From an uncultured Clostridia bacterium (lineage in GTDB: Bacteria > Bacillota > Clostridia > Christensenellales > CAG-138): 7,578 nucleotides of DNA. Under the pieces are notes generated by a model. The model saw only the letters and a program-made list of their open reading frames with translations, ran no database searches and was not told the origin of the DNA. Positions within the stretch are counted from its first letter, which is position 1. The number at the start of each line of letters is the position of its first letter. The DNA lies in assembly GCA_937913075.1 (NCBI GenBank), contig CALEPU010000005.1, forward strand, positions 1 to 7,578, in the 5' to 3' direction. Shown here piece by piece: positions 1 to 6,739 of the stretch. Made by a program: the position numbers and the translations under genes.

Positions 1-237
1 AGTGCGGCGGCAGGCGTTGACCTTGATCCCTCCGGCATAGAGGGCAGGGTCGGCGAGACGGAGACTGCCGGCGATAAGGACAACGATAAGGATAGCGACA
101 GCGCAGCCGGCAACGGTCTTTTGAAGGGCGTTATTATAGGTCTCGGCTGCGTATTGGCGGCGGGGCTCGGCTGGGCCTGCGTCCACTTCTTCAAAAAAGG
201 ACGCGAAGCGGGCAAGGAGGCAAGGGGCGGCAGGTAA
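1..237 (+). CDS. C-terminal end of a membrane-anchored surface protein (5' partial)
   Basis: An open frame enters from the window edge and stops at TAA 235-237, giving the last 78 residues. The visible part has a hydrophilic linker rich in Asp and Lys (around residues 25-34 of the fragment, GDKDNDKDSDSAAGN), then one hydrophobic segment of about 22 residues (VIIGLGCVLAAGLGWACVHF), then a short basic tail (KKGREAGKEARGGR). This is the usual look of an extracellular protein held by a single C-terminal membrane helix with a cytoplasmic positive tail. There is no LPXTG sorting motif. The catalytic or binding part lies upstream of the window, so the function is unknown. The gene is followed 44 bases later by a dockerin protein on the same strand, so the two may be co-transcribed. 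Whether it carries cohesin or other binding modules cannot be seen. Confidence 0.7.
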   Translation, partial: SAAAGVDLDPSGIEGRVGETETAGDKDNDKDSDSAAGNGLLKGVIIGLGCVLAAGLGWACVHFFKKGREAGKEARGGR

Positions 238-281
238 GCCTCCTCTCCCCCGCACCTGCTTCAAAACAGGCGAGGTATTTT

Positions 282-1202
282 ATGAAAAAAAGGCTTGCTT
301 CGGCAATACTTGCGGTCATTATGCTTTTGTCCTTCGCGGCGGGCTCGTTCTCGCTTTCCGCGGAGGAGGGCTTTCGCGGGCAGGCGGGCAGCGACGTATC
401 GGGCTTTGCCTCGGCAACGATAGGCGGCGCCCCGATAGACGGCTCGGTGTTCGCGGGATACAGAATAAGCATCGTGACCTATTGGGCGACTTGGAACGCA
501 GCCTCGCTGCAGCAGCTCGATTACCTTAACGGCATCCGCGCCGCAAGACCGGAAATAGGCGTATTCGGCATATTATATGAAGACTCCACCTCGACCGCAG
601 ACGCAGCCAAGGCATACATGCAGGCGCACGGCTATGATTTTGAGGTCTTCACCGCCGACGCCGTTTGGCAGGGCGTTATATCGCAGCTCGCGTTTTTGCC
701 GCAGAGCTATTTCGTCAGCCCCTCCGGTATAATTTTAGAGGCCGTGCCCGGCGCGTTCTCCTCCGCCGAGGCTATGCTCGGAGAGGCGCTGCAATGGGTG
801 AGCGAAGCGGGGACGTACACTGTCCGCTTCTACGACCGTTTTGACGGGACGAACGTACTGCTCGCCTCGTACACCGTCGCCTACGGCGCTTCTGCGGAGC
901 CGCCCGTTTGCCCCGAGCATGAGGGTTATGAGTTCAAGGGCTGGTCGGGAGACGGCTATCTTTTCGTCACCGGTGATACGGAGGTCTTTGCGTTGTATGA
1001 AAGGATAATTTCAAGACCCGACGGCGACGTTGACGGCAGCGGCACCATAACCGCAAACGACGCGCTTGCCATTATGCGTCACGCACTTGGGCTTATTACG
1101 CTCACTCCGGAAGCGTTCGCCCTCGCGGACGTTGACGGCAGCGGCTCTGTCACCGCAAACGACGCGCTGCTCGTCATGCGTATATCGCTGAATTTGGTAT
1201 GA
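282..1202 (+). CDS. Secreted dockerin protein with cysteine-less thioredoxin/TlpA-like domain and InlB-type repeat
   Basis: 306 residues. ATG 282 is preceded by GAGG at 272-275 with good spacing. Residues 1-27 are a Sec signal peptide (MKKR, hydrophobic core, likely cut after SLSA). Residues about 36-176 resemble a TlpA/redoxin thioredoxin fold: beta strand and active-site region YWATWNAAS (67-75) and a cis-proline-like LPQSYFV (139-145) followed by a 'G-I' hairpin. The normal WCxxC is replaced by W71-N-A-A-S, and the only cysteine in the protein is C210, so thiol redox chemistry at this site is not expected. Residues 177-241 match the InlB B-repeat/Listeria-Bacteroides repeat pattern (VRFYD..., AYGASAEPP, GYEFKGW, VTGDTEVFALYE). 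Residues 246-306 are a type I dockerin: two calcium loops with ligands D249, D251, S253, T257, D260 and D283, D285, S287, T291, D294, each followed by an ALxxMR helix. Inference: a secreted, possibly cohesin-docked protein in which the thioredoxin fold acts as a binding or structural module. Confidence 0.85.
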   Translation: MKKRLASAILAVIMLLSFAAGSFSLSAEEGFRGQAGSDVSGFASATIGGAPIDGSVFAGYRISIVTYWATWNAASLQQLDYLNGIRAARPEIGVFGILYEDSTSTADAAKAYMQAHGYDFEVFTADAVWQGVISQLAFLPQSYFVSPSGIILEAVPGAFSSAEAMLGEALQWVSEAGTYTVRFYDRFDGTNVLLASYTVAYGASAEPPVCPEHEGYEFKGWSGDGYLFVTGDTEVFALYERIISRPDGDVDGSGTITANDALAIMRHALGLITLTPEAFALADVDGSGSVTANDALLVMRISLNLV

Positions 1203-1226
1203 TCGAGCAAGACGCTCGCGCTATTC

Positions 1227-1246
1227 AAAAGAGGCTGCTGCATTAA
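1227..1246 (+). repeat. Left terminal inverted repeat of the MITE-like element
   Basis: It reads AAAAGAGGCTGCTGCATTAA. It pairs with the right-end copy at 1598-1617 with two mismatches, at the sixth base (A versus G) and the twelfth base (C versus T). It starts 24 bases after the stop codon of the dockerin gene. Confidence 0.6.
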
Positions 1247-1273
1247 TGTGCAAAAGCAGCTTCCGTGCAGCAG
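1231..1273 (+). repeat. Two mutually exclusive hairpins near the left end
   Basis: GAGGCTGCT (1231-1239) can pair with AGCAGCTTC (1255-1263), one G-U included. Alternatively CTGCTGCA (1235-1242) can pair with TGCAGCAG (1266-1273), 8 bp perfect. The two folds compete for the same left strand. Neither is followed by a T-tract, so this is not a standard terminator for the dockerin gene, although a 3'-end-stabilising role is possible. Confidence 0.4.
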
Positions 1274-1308
1274 TCGTCCTCGAACGCAAGTAATTTCGGC
1301 AGACGATT

Positions 1309-1492
1309 GGCGAGCTTGCTCGCCGCGACCAACGGGAGCTGCCGCGGGTCAGCGGCGCTTCCCCCGCTGAGTTATTCGTTCGCGGGGCGCGCTATCCGCA
1401 GGGCGCTTCAGCCGCGCCGCGGCTGTGCGTCTGGCAAATCTGCCGCGACTTTGGAGCGGCAGTTTGACATGGGGTCGGCAGCGAAGCTGCCG
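1309..1492. repeat. Cluster of five short hairpins, each with a perfect 7-bp stem
   Basis: Five perfect inverted repeats follow each other: 1309-1315/1318-1324 (GGCGAGC, loop 2), 1349-1355/1364-1370 (TCAGCGG, loop 8), 1409-1415/1419-1425 (CAGCCGC, loop 3), 1440-1446/1456-1462 (CTGCCGC, loop 9) and 1476-1482/1486-1492 (CGGCAGC, loop 3). The stems share GCCGC/GCGGC and GGCAGC/GCTGCC cores, so the block looks built from related palindromic units. This would give a strongly folded RNA or, in DNA, cruciform-prone sequence between convergent genes. A 76-codon GTG frame across it is rejected as a gene: no ribosome binding site, and a composition dictated by the palindromes. Confidence 0.65.
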
Positions 1493-1524
1493 TAAAATCA
1501 CTCGCAATTCGCTAAATCAATACC

Positions 1525-1571
1525 GTTAGAAAAACAAGCATGGCTGGTGTAAAATCGCGCCATGCTTGTTT
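1525..1571 (-). terminator. Rho-independent terminator of the minus-strand unit
   Basis: A perfect 13-bp stem, AAACAAGCATGGC (1532-1544) with GCCATGCTTGTTT (1559-1571), closes a 14-base loop. Read on the minus strand the stem runs straight into TTTTTCT, a good U-tract. It lies 46 bases beyond the cca stop codon and inside the MITE-like element. On the plus strand the following bases (CTGTGAGC) are much less T-rich, so termination of the dockerin transcript here would be weaker. Confidence 0.8.
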
Positions 1572-1597
1572 CTGTGAGCTTTGTCTCAAATAAATGC

Positions 1598-1617
1598 TTA
1601 ATGCAACAGCCCCTTTT
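1598..1617 (-). repeat. Right terminal inverted repeat of the MITE-like element
   Basis: On the minus strand it reads AAAAGGGGCTGTTGCATTAA, the inverted partner of 1227-1246. Its outermost base doubles as the final A of the cca TGA stop codon (1619-1617), so the element sits exactly against the end of that gene. Confidence 0.6.
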
Positions 1618-3047
1618 CATTCCATATTCTTCATATCGTTCACGAGCTTATTAAGCTTTTCTTTTGTATTATCCTGCGGGCGGCAGGCGCAGTGCAGAAG
1701 CATTGCGTGCTTTATTTTTCCTATTTTCTTTGAAGGAGGCTCGTTAAGCCATTCCATAATATCGGCGCCGGTGCAGGCAAGCTCATCCTCGGAGAACGGC
1801 GCGCCCTGCGCCTGCATTTCCTTTAAAACGCGGATCCATCGGTCGGCGGATTTTACCGCGATCCTTTCGCCTACCGAGCCCCGAAAATCCGCCCTCCTGA
1901 CGGCTGCCAGCAGACGCACCTTCTCCTCGCCCCACACGCAGAAGCGTTTTTTGAGGGTCGGCTCCTTCGCGTTGCCGTCGATGTCGAACATGTGCTGCCT
2001 TACGAGCCAAGTCACGATATCTATGGTTTGATTGTCGTATTTCAGCCTGCGCAATATTTCCCGGGAAATAATCTCGCCGCGCTCGTCATGCCCGTGCATA
2101 TTGCCCTGCTCGGCAAATACCACGGGCTTTGCGACGTCGTGCAGGAGGCAGGCGAGACGCACATTCAAAAGCGCTGTTTTATCGTTTTCAAGCCCCTCAT
2201 CCTCCGCCATGGAGGCGGTGACGATTATATGCTCCAAAACCGGGTACTTATGGAATTTCGGGCTCTGCCGCATTCCTCTGCACGGCACGAGCTCCGGAAT
2301 GATGACGTCAACGAGGCGCAGCTCATCAATCAGCCTCAGCCCTCGCAATACGCTCTCATCCGCCGGTATGCCGTATTTTTTATCCGAGAGCAGTATCTTA
2401 TTGAGCTCATCGCGCACGCGCTCGCCGGAAATATCCGCTAAAAGCGGAGCACATTGCTTTGCCGCGGCATAGGTGCCCGCCTCTATATCGAAGCCGAGCT
2501 CCGCAGCGAAGCGGCAAAGGCGCAAAAGCCTCAACCCGTCGTCGCTCAATATAGCCTTGGGATCGGGACTCGTGGACTTGATGACGCGGTCTTTTATGTC
2601 CTCCAAGCCGCCCGTGGGGTCTGTTATATTGCCCGTCAGCACGCCGCAGTAGAGGGCGTTGACGGTGAAATCCCGACGAAAGGCGTCCTCCTCCACAGTA
2701 TCGGCAAAGGCTATCGCCTGCGGACGGTGCGCCCCGCCCTCGGCATATTTATCCGCGCGGAAGGTCGTATGCTCGTATGAATTGCCGCCTGTATGTATCT
2801 CCACCATGCCGAATTTAATTCCCTTATCAACGGTGGAAAGCCCCATTTCAGCGCATAAAGTCTTGACCTCGTCGGGGCGCATGGCGCTCGTGATATCGGT
2901 GTCGGATATGGGCAGACTCAGCAGGGTATTTCGCACGTGCCCGCCTACGGCAAAAAGCTCAAAACCCTTGCGCGCAAAGGCGCGCGCAAGGGTCAAAAGA
3001 GTTTCATCAAATGTGAAGCGCGTATTCATTCCGAATTGCCGTGTCAC
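1617..3047 (-). CDS. cca: CCA tRNA nucleotidyltransferase (class II) with HD domain
   Basis: This enzyme adds or repairs the 3'-CCA end of tRNAs, using CTP and ATP without a nucleic acid template. The 476 residues show the class II layout. The head domain has GGHVRNTLL (35-43) and the metal-binding DxD pair D49/D51; motif DxxRRD is D121-D126 in DAFRRDFTVNAL. The nucleotide-selecting motif, usually EDxxR, reads DDGLR (169-173), keeping D170 and R173. It continues LLRLCRFAAELGF, then the RNA-binding region with SGERVRDELNKIL (207-219). An HD domain follows with H273, H303-D304 and HGHDERG (318-324). The length fits the HD-containing Firmicutes form. The GTG start at 3047 overlaps the gyrA stop (GTGA), but its GGAGGA lies only about 0-1 base upstream, which is too close. 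ATG 3029 (residue 7) is an alternative giving 470 residues. A poly(A) polymerase is a paralogous possibility, but this context favours CCA addition. Confidence 0.9.
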   Translation of the reverse strand: MTRQFGMNTRFTFDETLLTLARAFARKGFELFAVGGHVRNTLLSLPISDTDITSAMRPDEVKTLCAEMGLSTVDKGIKFGMVEIHTGGNSYEHTTFRADKYAEGGAHRPQAIAFADTVEEDAFRRDFTVNALYCGVLTGNITDPTGGLEDIKDRVIKSTSPDPKAILSDDGLRLLRLCRFAAELGFDIEAGTYAAAKQCAPLLADISGERVRDELNKILLSDKKYGIPADESVLRGLRLIDELRLVDVIIPELVPCRGMRQSPKFHKYPVLEHIIVTASMAEDEGLENDKTALLNVRLACLLHDVAKPVVFAEQGNMHGHDERGEIISREILRRLKYDNQTIDIVTWLVRQHMFDIDGNAKEPTLKKRFCVWGEEKVRLLAAVRRADFRGSVGERIAVKSADRWIRVLKEMQAQGAPFSEDELACTGADIMEWLNEPPSKKIGKIKHAMLLHCACRPQDNTKEKLNKLVNDMKNME

Positions 3048-5650
3048 TCCTCCGGCTCGACCTCGGTGAACTTATCCATAACGTCCTCTCCGTTTTCATA
3101 ATCGTCGGGCACTATATCGTCGGCGCTCACGTTGGAGTGAGTCTTGTTCTCCTCCGCCTGCTGTGCGGCATGCTCGAAAGCCTCATCCTCGTTATGCGGC
3201 GCCCTTGCGATCGAAACGACCCTGTGCTCGCCCTCGACGCGCATCAGGCGCACGCCCTGCGTGTTTCTCGATATGACGCTGATATCGGCAGCGGGCACCC
3301 TTATAATGACGCCGTCGTCGCGCACGAGCATTATATCCTCCTCGTCCGTACACTTCCTGAGGCAAACGAGCTTACCCGTCTTCTCGGTCAGGCGGAGCGT
3401 CCTGACGCCCTTTCCGCCGCGCCCCTGTGTGGAGTACTCCGCCTCCTCGGTGCGCTTGCCCATACCGTTTTCGGTGATAGCAAGTACGTAATCGCCTAGG
3501 TTGATCTTTGTCATATCGATGACGGAATCGCCCTCGTCCAGCTTTATTGCGCGGACGCCCGTTGCGCCGCGACCCATCGGTCTGACATCCGCTTCGTTAA
3601 AGCGTATGCTCATGCCGTTGGCGGTGCCTATCATGATATCGTCATCGCCGCCGGTAAGCTGCACACCTATGAGCTCGTCATCCTCGCGCAGACCGAGAGC
3701 TATTATGCCGCCCTTGTGAATATTATCGAACTCGGAGAGCGCTGTCTTCTTTATAACGCCCTGCCTTGTTGCCATAACAAGGTATTTGCCGCCGTTCGTG
3801 TACTCGTTAATTGGGAACGCCGCAGCAACCTTCTCGCCCGATTTAAGCTGCAAGAGGTTGACTATCGCGGTGCCTCGTGCCGTCCTGCCGGCCTCGGGAA
3901 TGACATAGCACTTGATTTTGAATGCTCTGCCTGTGTTGGTAAAGAACAGTATATGGCTGTGGGTCGAGGTAACGAATATGTCGGAGACAAAATCCTCGTC
4001 CCTCGTAGCGTGACCCGATATGCCTCTGCCGCCCCTCGCCTGAGTGCGGTAGGTATCCTCGTTGATGCGCTTTATGTAGCCGAACCTCGTGAGGGTGACT
4101 GCCATATCCTCCTCCTGAATGATATCGTCCATGTCGATATCCTCTATTACGGAGGTTATCTCGGTGCGCCTTGCGTCGGCAAAGCGAGCCTTGATATCGA
4201 GTATCTCGTCACGGATTATGGAAAGCAGCAGCTTCTCGTCGGCGAGTATGCGCTTGTAGTAATCGACCTTTGCCATGAGCTCCTGCTCCTCTGCGCGGAG
4301 CTTGTCGCGCTCGAGACCGGTGAGCCTCTGCAAACGCATATCGAGTATCGCCTGCGCCTGCTTCTCCGAAAAATCGAACCTTGCGATAAGGTTTGCCCTT
4401 GCCTCCTGCACGTTGGGCGAAGCCTTGATAATGGCGATGACTTCGTCAATATTGTCGAGCGCCTTTAAAAGACCCTCTATTATGTGCAGGCGCTCCTCCG
4501 CCTTTTCAAGGTCGTACCTTGTCCTTCTTGTGACTACGTCCTTCTGATGCTCGAGGTAGTAATAAAGTATCTCGCGCAGGTTCAGCACCTTGGGCTCGCC
4601 GTCGACGAGCACGAGCATTATGGCTCCAAAGGTATCCTGGAGCTGTGTATGCTTGTAGAGCTGGTTCAAAACGACGTTGGCGTTGACGTCCTTTTTAAGC
4701 TCTATGACTATGCGTATGCTGCCTCGGCTCGACTCGTCACGCAGATCGGCGATGCCGTCCACCTTTTTGTCGTGCACGAGCTCCGCTATCTTCTCAACGA
4801 GCTTTGCCTTGTTGACCTGATAGGGTATCTCGGTAACAATAATGCGGCTGCGGTCGGGCTTATACTGCTCGATCTCGGTACGTGCGCGGACTATGATCTT
4901 GCCCCTGCCGGTGAAATACGCATGGCGTATGCCGGAATCGCCCATTATGATGCCGCCTGTGGGGAAATCGGGACCGGGTATGTACTCCATCAGCTCGTCT
5001 ATGGTGATGTCGGGGTTGTCTATCATAGCGACAACGCCGTCTATGACCTCGCCCAGATTATGAGTGGGGATATTGGTCGCCATGCCGACGGCGATACCGT
5101 TTGAACCGTTGACGAGCAGATTGGGATACCTTGCGGGCATTACAGTGGGCTGCATGCGCGTTTCGTCGAAATTGGGTACGAAATCCACGGTGCTCTTTTC
5201 AATGTCGCGCATGAGCTCCAGAGCAAGCTTTTGCATCCTTGCCTCGGTGTATCGCATTGCAGCGGGCGGATCTCCGTCCACCGAGCCGAAGTTGCCGTGC
5301 CCGTCAACGAGTGGCATCCTTATCGCAAAGGGCTGTGCAAGGCGCACCATTGCATCGTAAACCGATGCGTCGCCATGGGGATGGTACTTTGCCAGAACGT
5401 CGCCTACGACACGCACGGACTTCCTGTGGGGCTTGTCGGGATCGAGGTTCAGCTCGTTCATCGAATACAGTATGCGCCTGTGCACGGGCTTTAAGCCGTC
5501 GCGCACGTCCGGCAGCGCGCGGCTTATGATGACCGCCATTGCGTAGGAGATAAAGCTGCGCTTCATCTCGCCGACGAGCTCTACGGGCGTGATGTTGCCT
5601 CCGAGTCCTTCGTCGGTGCGAGTAGTTACATTGATGTTGTCTTCACTCAT
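3044..5650 (-). CDS. gyrA: DNA gyrase subunit A
   Basis: Gyrase A cuts and rejoins DNA in the A2B2 complex that introduces negative supercoils using ATP. The 868 residues run from the winged-helix/tower breakage-reunion domain (about 20-490, with a coiled-coil stretch near 375-470) to a beta-pinwheel C-terminal domain (about 500-815) and an acidic tail (about 818-868). The catalytic tyrosine is Y134 in AAMRYTEARM. The quinolone region reads HPHGDASVYDAMV (90-102), so the residue matching E. coli S83 is A95, while the D87 equivalent D99 is kept. The first pinwheel blade has QARGGRG (537-543), a close variant of the GyrA box, and QGRGGKG recurs at 742-748; this supports GyrA over ParC. ATG 5650 has GGAGA at 5656-5660, five bases upstream. 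gyrB is not in the window. The 30-nt gap to the endonuclease gene has no evident terminator, and no clear promoter is visible. Confidence 0.97.
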   Translation of the reverse strand: MSEDNINVTTRTDEGLGGNITPVELVGEMKRSFISYAMAVIISRALPDVRDGLKPVHRRILYSMNELNLDPDKPHRKSVRVVGDVLAKYHPHGDASVYDAMVRLAQPFAIRMPLVDGHGNFGSVDGDPPAAMRYTEARMQKLALELMRDIEKSTVDFVPNFDETRMQPTVMPARYPNLLVNGSNGIAVGMATNIPTHNLGEVIDGVVAMIDNPDITIDELMEYIPGPDFPTGGIIMGDSGIRHAYFTGRGKIIVRARTEIEQYKPDRSRIIVTEIPYQVNKAKLVEKIAELVHDKKVDGIADLRDESSRGSIRIVIELKKDVNANVVLNQLYKHTQLQDTFGAIMLVLVDGEPKVLNLREILYYYLEHQKDVVTRRTRYDLEKAEERLHIIEGLLKALDNIDEVIAIIKASPNVQEARANLIARFDFSEKQAQAILDMRLQRLTGLERDKLRAEEQELMAKVDYYKRILADEKLLLSIIRDEILDIKARFADARRTEITSVIEDIDMDDIIQEEDMAVTLTRFGYIKRINEDTYRTQARGGRGISGHATRDEDFVSDIFVTSTHSHILFFTNTGRAFKIKCYVIPEAGRTARGTAIVNLLQLKSGEKVAAAFPINEYTNGGKYLVMATRQGVIKKTALSEFDNIHKGGIIALGLREDDELIGVQLTGGDDDIMIGTANGMSIRFNEADVRPMGRGATGVRAIKLDEGDSVIDMTKINLGDYVLAITENGMGKRTEEAEYSTQGRGGKGVRTLRLTEKTGKLVCLRKCTDEEDIMLVRDDGVIIRVPAADISVISRNTQGVRLMRVEGEHRVVSIARAPHNEDEAFEHAAQQAEENKTHSNVSADDIVPDDYENGEDVMDKFTEVEPEE

Positions 5651-5680
5651 ATTTTTCTCCGTTAATCGCTTTAATAGCCT

Positions 5681-6739
5681 TTATAAAACGCCTTGTTCTT
5701 TTTTAATATCGTCTATAAAAGCCGACATTGGCCTAACAAAATCCTTCATAACAGAATGATTCAAATAATGCTCCAGCCTTATACTGTCATCCTTTAAATA
5801 AAACACGTGATTCTGCGCACCAAGCGCCGCCACCTTATCATCGCTCAAATCGGCGTCAAATGTAATCAGGTGCCAAAGCTGCTTTATTTTGAAGGAAGAC
5901 AGCACGCTCCGATCTGCGCTGGAGACCTGCTTCCAGCGCTCTCTCAGCGTGCGTTTGCAGGATATGCCAATAAGCCACTTGTCTTTGCACAGTATCCACT
6001 TATCGACTTCAATATCTGTTTTAAAATGCTCAGGCTTATCATGCGCAGCAAGTCCATAATAGTCGAAAAGGAAAGATGTGACGTTCTCTAAGCTTCCGCC
6101 TGCCCGAGCCTTGCGCTTCTGCCCCAATCTTCGTTCAAACTCTTGTATAAAGGCAGTCAATACCCAATCCGCCGAATCCTGATCCAAAAATTCAGCAGCG
6201 CTGCGTATCCCTGCAAATGCCTGTTTTACCAACGCACGTTCGGCGCTCAAACAGCCGTTAACACCGGCGTCGTCCCATAGATTTATAACACTTGCCAAGC
6301 CCTTGACTCCCATAGAGTCAAGGTAGGCCTTTGCTATTCCTTCTGTAAATTCAATATCGGAGTTAGGCACGCTCTGCATTGCAAGGTTGATAGGCAATAC
6401 AACGTTTTTTATGGTAAGCAGAAGCACCATAACGTCTTTAATGCTGTGAAGCTTTTCACAGATATCCTGAGCAAACGCAATGTTTTTTACGGACCTCATT
6501 TTTGAGGTGCTGTTGGTAAACAGATTGATAATTGTTGACTTGCATATGTCAAGCTTTAAAGCATCATCGACAGAGCCATCATCAAGTACCTGAGAAATAC
6601 CGGCGAGCATTTCAAGCATTTTGTGCTTGTTTTTGCCCGGAGCCCCATACTTATCAGTAGATATGAGCATCCTTGCAAACCAATAAACGTTTTCCCAAGG
6701 ATTCATCGGTTCAAGTACATCAGGTACATTGCCATTCAT
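5681..6739 (-). CDS. Putative Type II restriction endonuclease, PD-(D/E)XK fold (S-x-K variant)
   Basis: 352 residues, not closely matched to a named enzyme. The first 210 residues are mostly helical with no recognised motif. The C-terminal third looks like a PD-(D/E)XK nuclease: a helix with E218 in AGGSLENVTSFLFDYYG, then D246 in TDIEVDKWIL, a beta hairpin, then S260-C-K262 followed by RTLRERWKQV (263-272). The pattern K-T-L-R-E-R-W-K-Q resembles the KTxxKDRWRQV strand-helix of EcoRII-C-like enzymes, and the ending (LITFDADLS, then HVFYLKD, then a helix with PMSAFIDDI) follows the same plan. The usual acidic residue of the (D/E)xK motif is Ser here, as in NgoMIV/Ecl18kI-type enzymes that take the acid from the next helix; E267 or D276 could serve. 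It would cut DNA lacking the partner methylation. The gene starts inside the end of the methyltransferase gene. Recognition site unknown. Confidence 0.75.
   Translation of the reverse strand: MNGNVPDVLEPMNPWENVYWFARMLISTDKYGAPGKNKHKMLEMLAGISQVLDDGSVDDALKLDICKSTIINLFTNSTSKMRSVKNIAFAQDICEKLHSIKDVMVLLLTIKNVVLPINLAMQSVPNSDIEFTEGIAKAYLDSMGVKGLASVINLWDDAGVNGCLSAERALVKQAFAGIRSAAEFLDQDSADWVLTAFIQEFERRLGQKRKARAGGSLENVTSFLFDYYGLAAHDKPEHFKTDIEVDKWILCKDKWLIGISCKRTLRERWKQVSSADRSVLSSFKIKQLWHLITFDADLSDDKVAALGAQNHVFYLKDDSIRLEHYLNHSVMKDFVRPMSAFIDDIKKEQGVL

Larger units (their letters stand above)
1227..1617. mobile_element. Putative MITE-like non-autonomous element, about 391 bp
   Basis: The 414 bases between the convergent genes hold no convincing gene. 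They are bounded by an inverted repeat: the sequence from 1227 rightward and the reverse complement from 1617 inward both read AAAAGRGGCTGYTGCATTAA, 18 of 20 positions identical and both differences transitions. The interior is asymmetric: a very G+C-rich block (about 1300-1492) with many short hairpins, then an A+T-richer right part with a terminator-like hairpin. No transposase is encoded. The flanking pentamers TATTC (1222-1226) and CATTC (1618-1622) agree at 4 of 5 positions and could be a decayed target duplication, but this is weak. The last element base is also the last base of the cca stop codon. Ends of the form GGGGCTGTTGCA are, from memory, seen on several Firmicutes insertion sequences; the family is not identified here. 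The true borders may be a few bases inside, at the GRGG. Confidence 0.6.

Noticed and set aside
1231..1263. Hairpin 28 bases after the dockerin gene stop as its terminator
   Set aside because: The stem is plausible but no T-tract follows, and an alternative pairing competes for the same bases.
1309..1492. CRISPR array
   Set aside because: The repeats are short inverted pairs with different stems and uneven spacing, not direct repeats with uniform spacers.
1265..1495. Plus-strand 76-codon frame starting with GTG
   Set aside because: No ribosome binding site, a rare start codon, and a sequence dictated by the palindromic block; better explained as non-coding interior of the inverted-repeat element.
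1222..1622. TATTC / CATTC pentamers as a target-site duplication of the element
   Set aside because: Only 4 of 5 bases agree and the exact element ends are uncertain, so chance cannot be excluded; mentioned as weak support only.
1594..3069. Several plus-strand frames of 108-149 codons opposite cca
   Set aside because: Shadows of the minus-strand cca gene; low-complexity Ser/Arg-rich products with no family resemblance.
3716..5104. Long plus-strand frames (250 and 206 codons) opposite gyrA
   Set aside because: They mirror the gyrA coding sequence on the other strand, have no recognisable domains or ribosome binding sites, and gyrA is unambiguous over the whole stretch.
5345..5383. Acquired quinolone-resistance mutation in gyrA
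   Set aside because: Alanine at this position can be the natural state of a lineage; without relatives to compare there is no evidence of recent selection.
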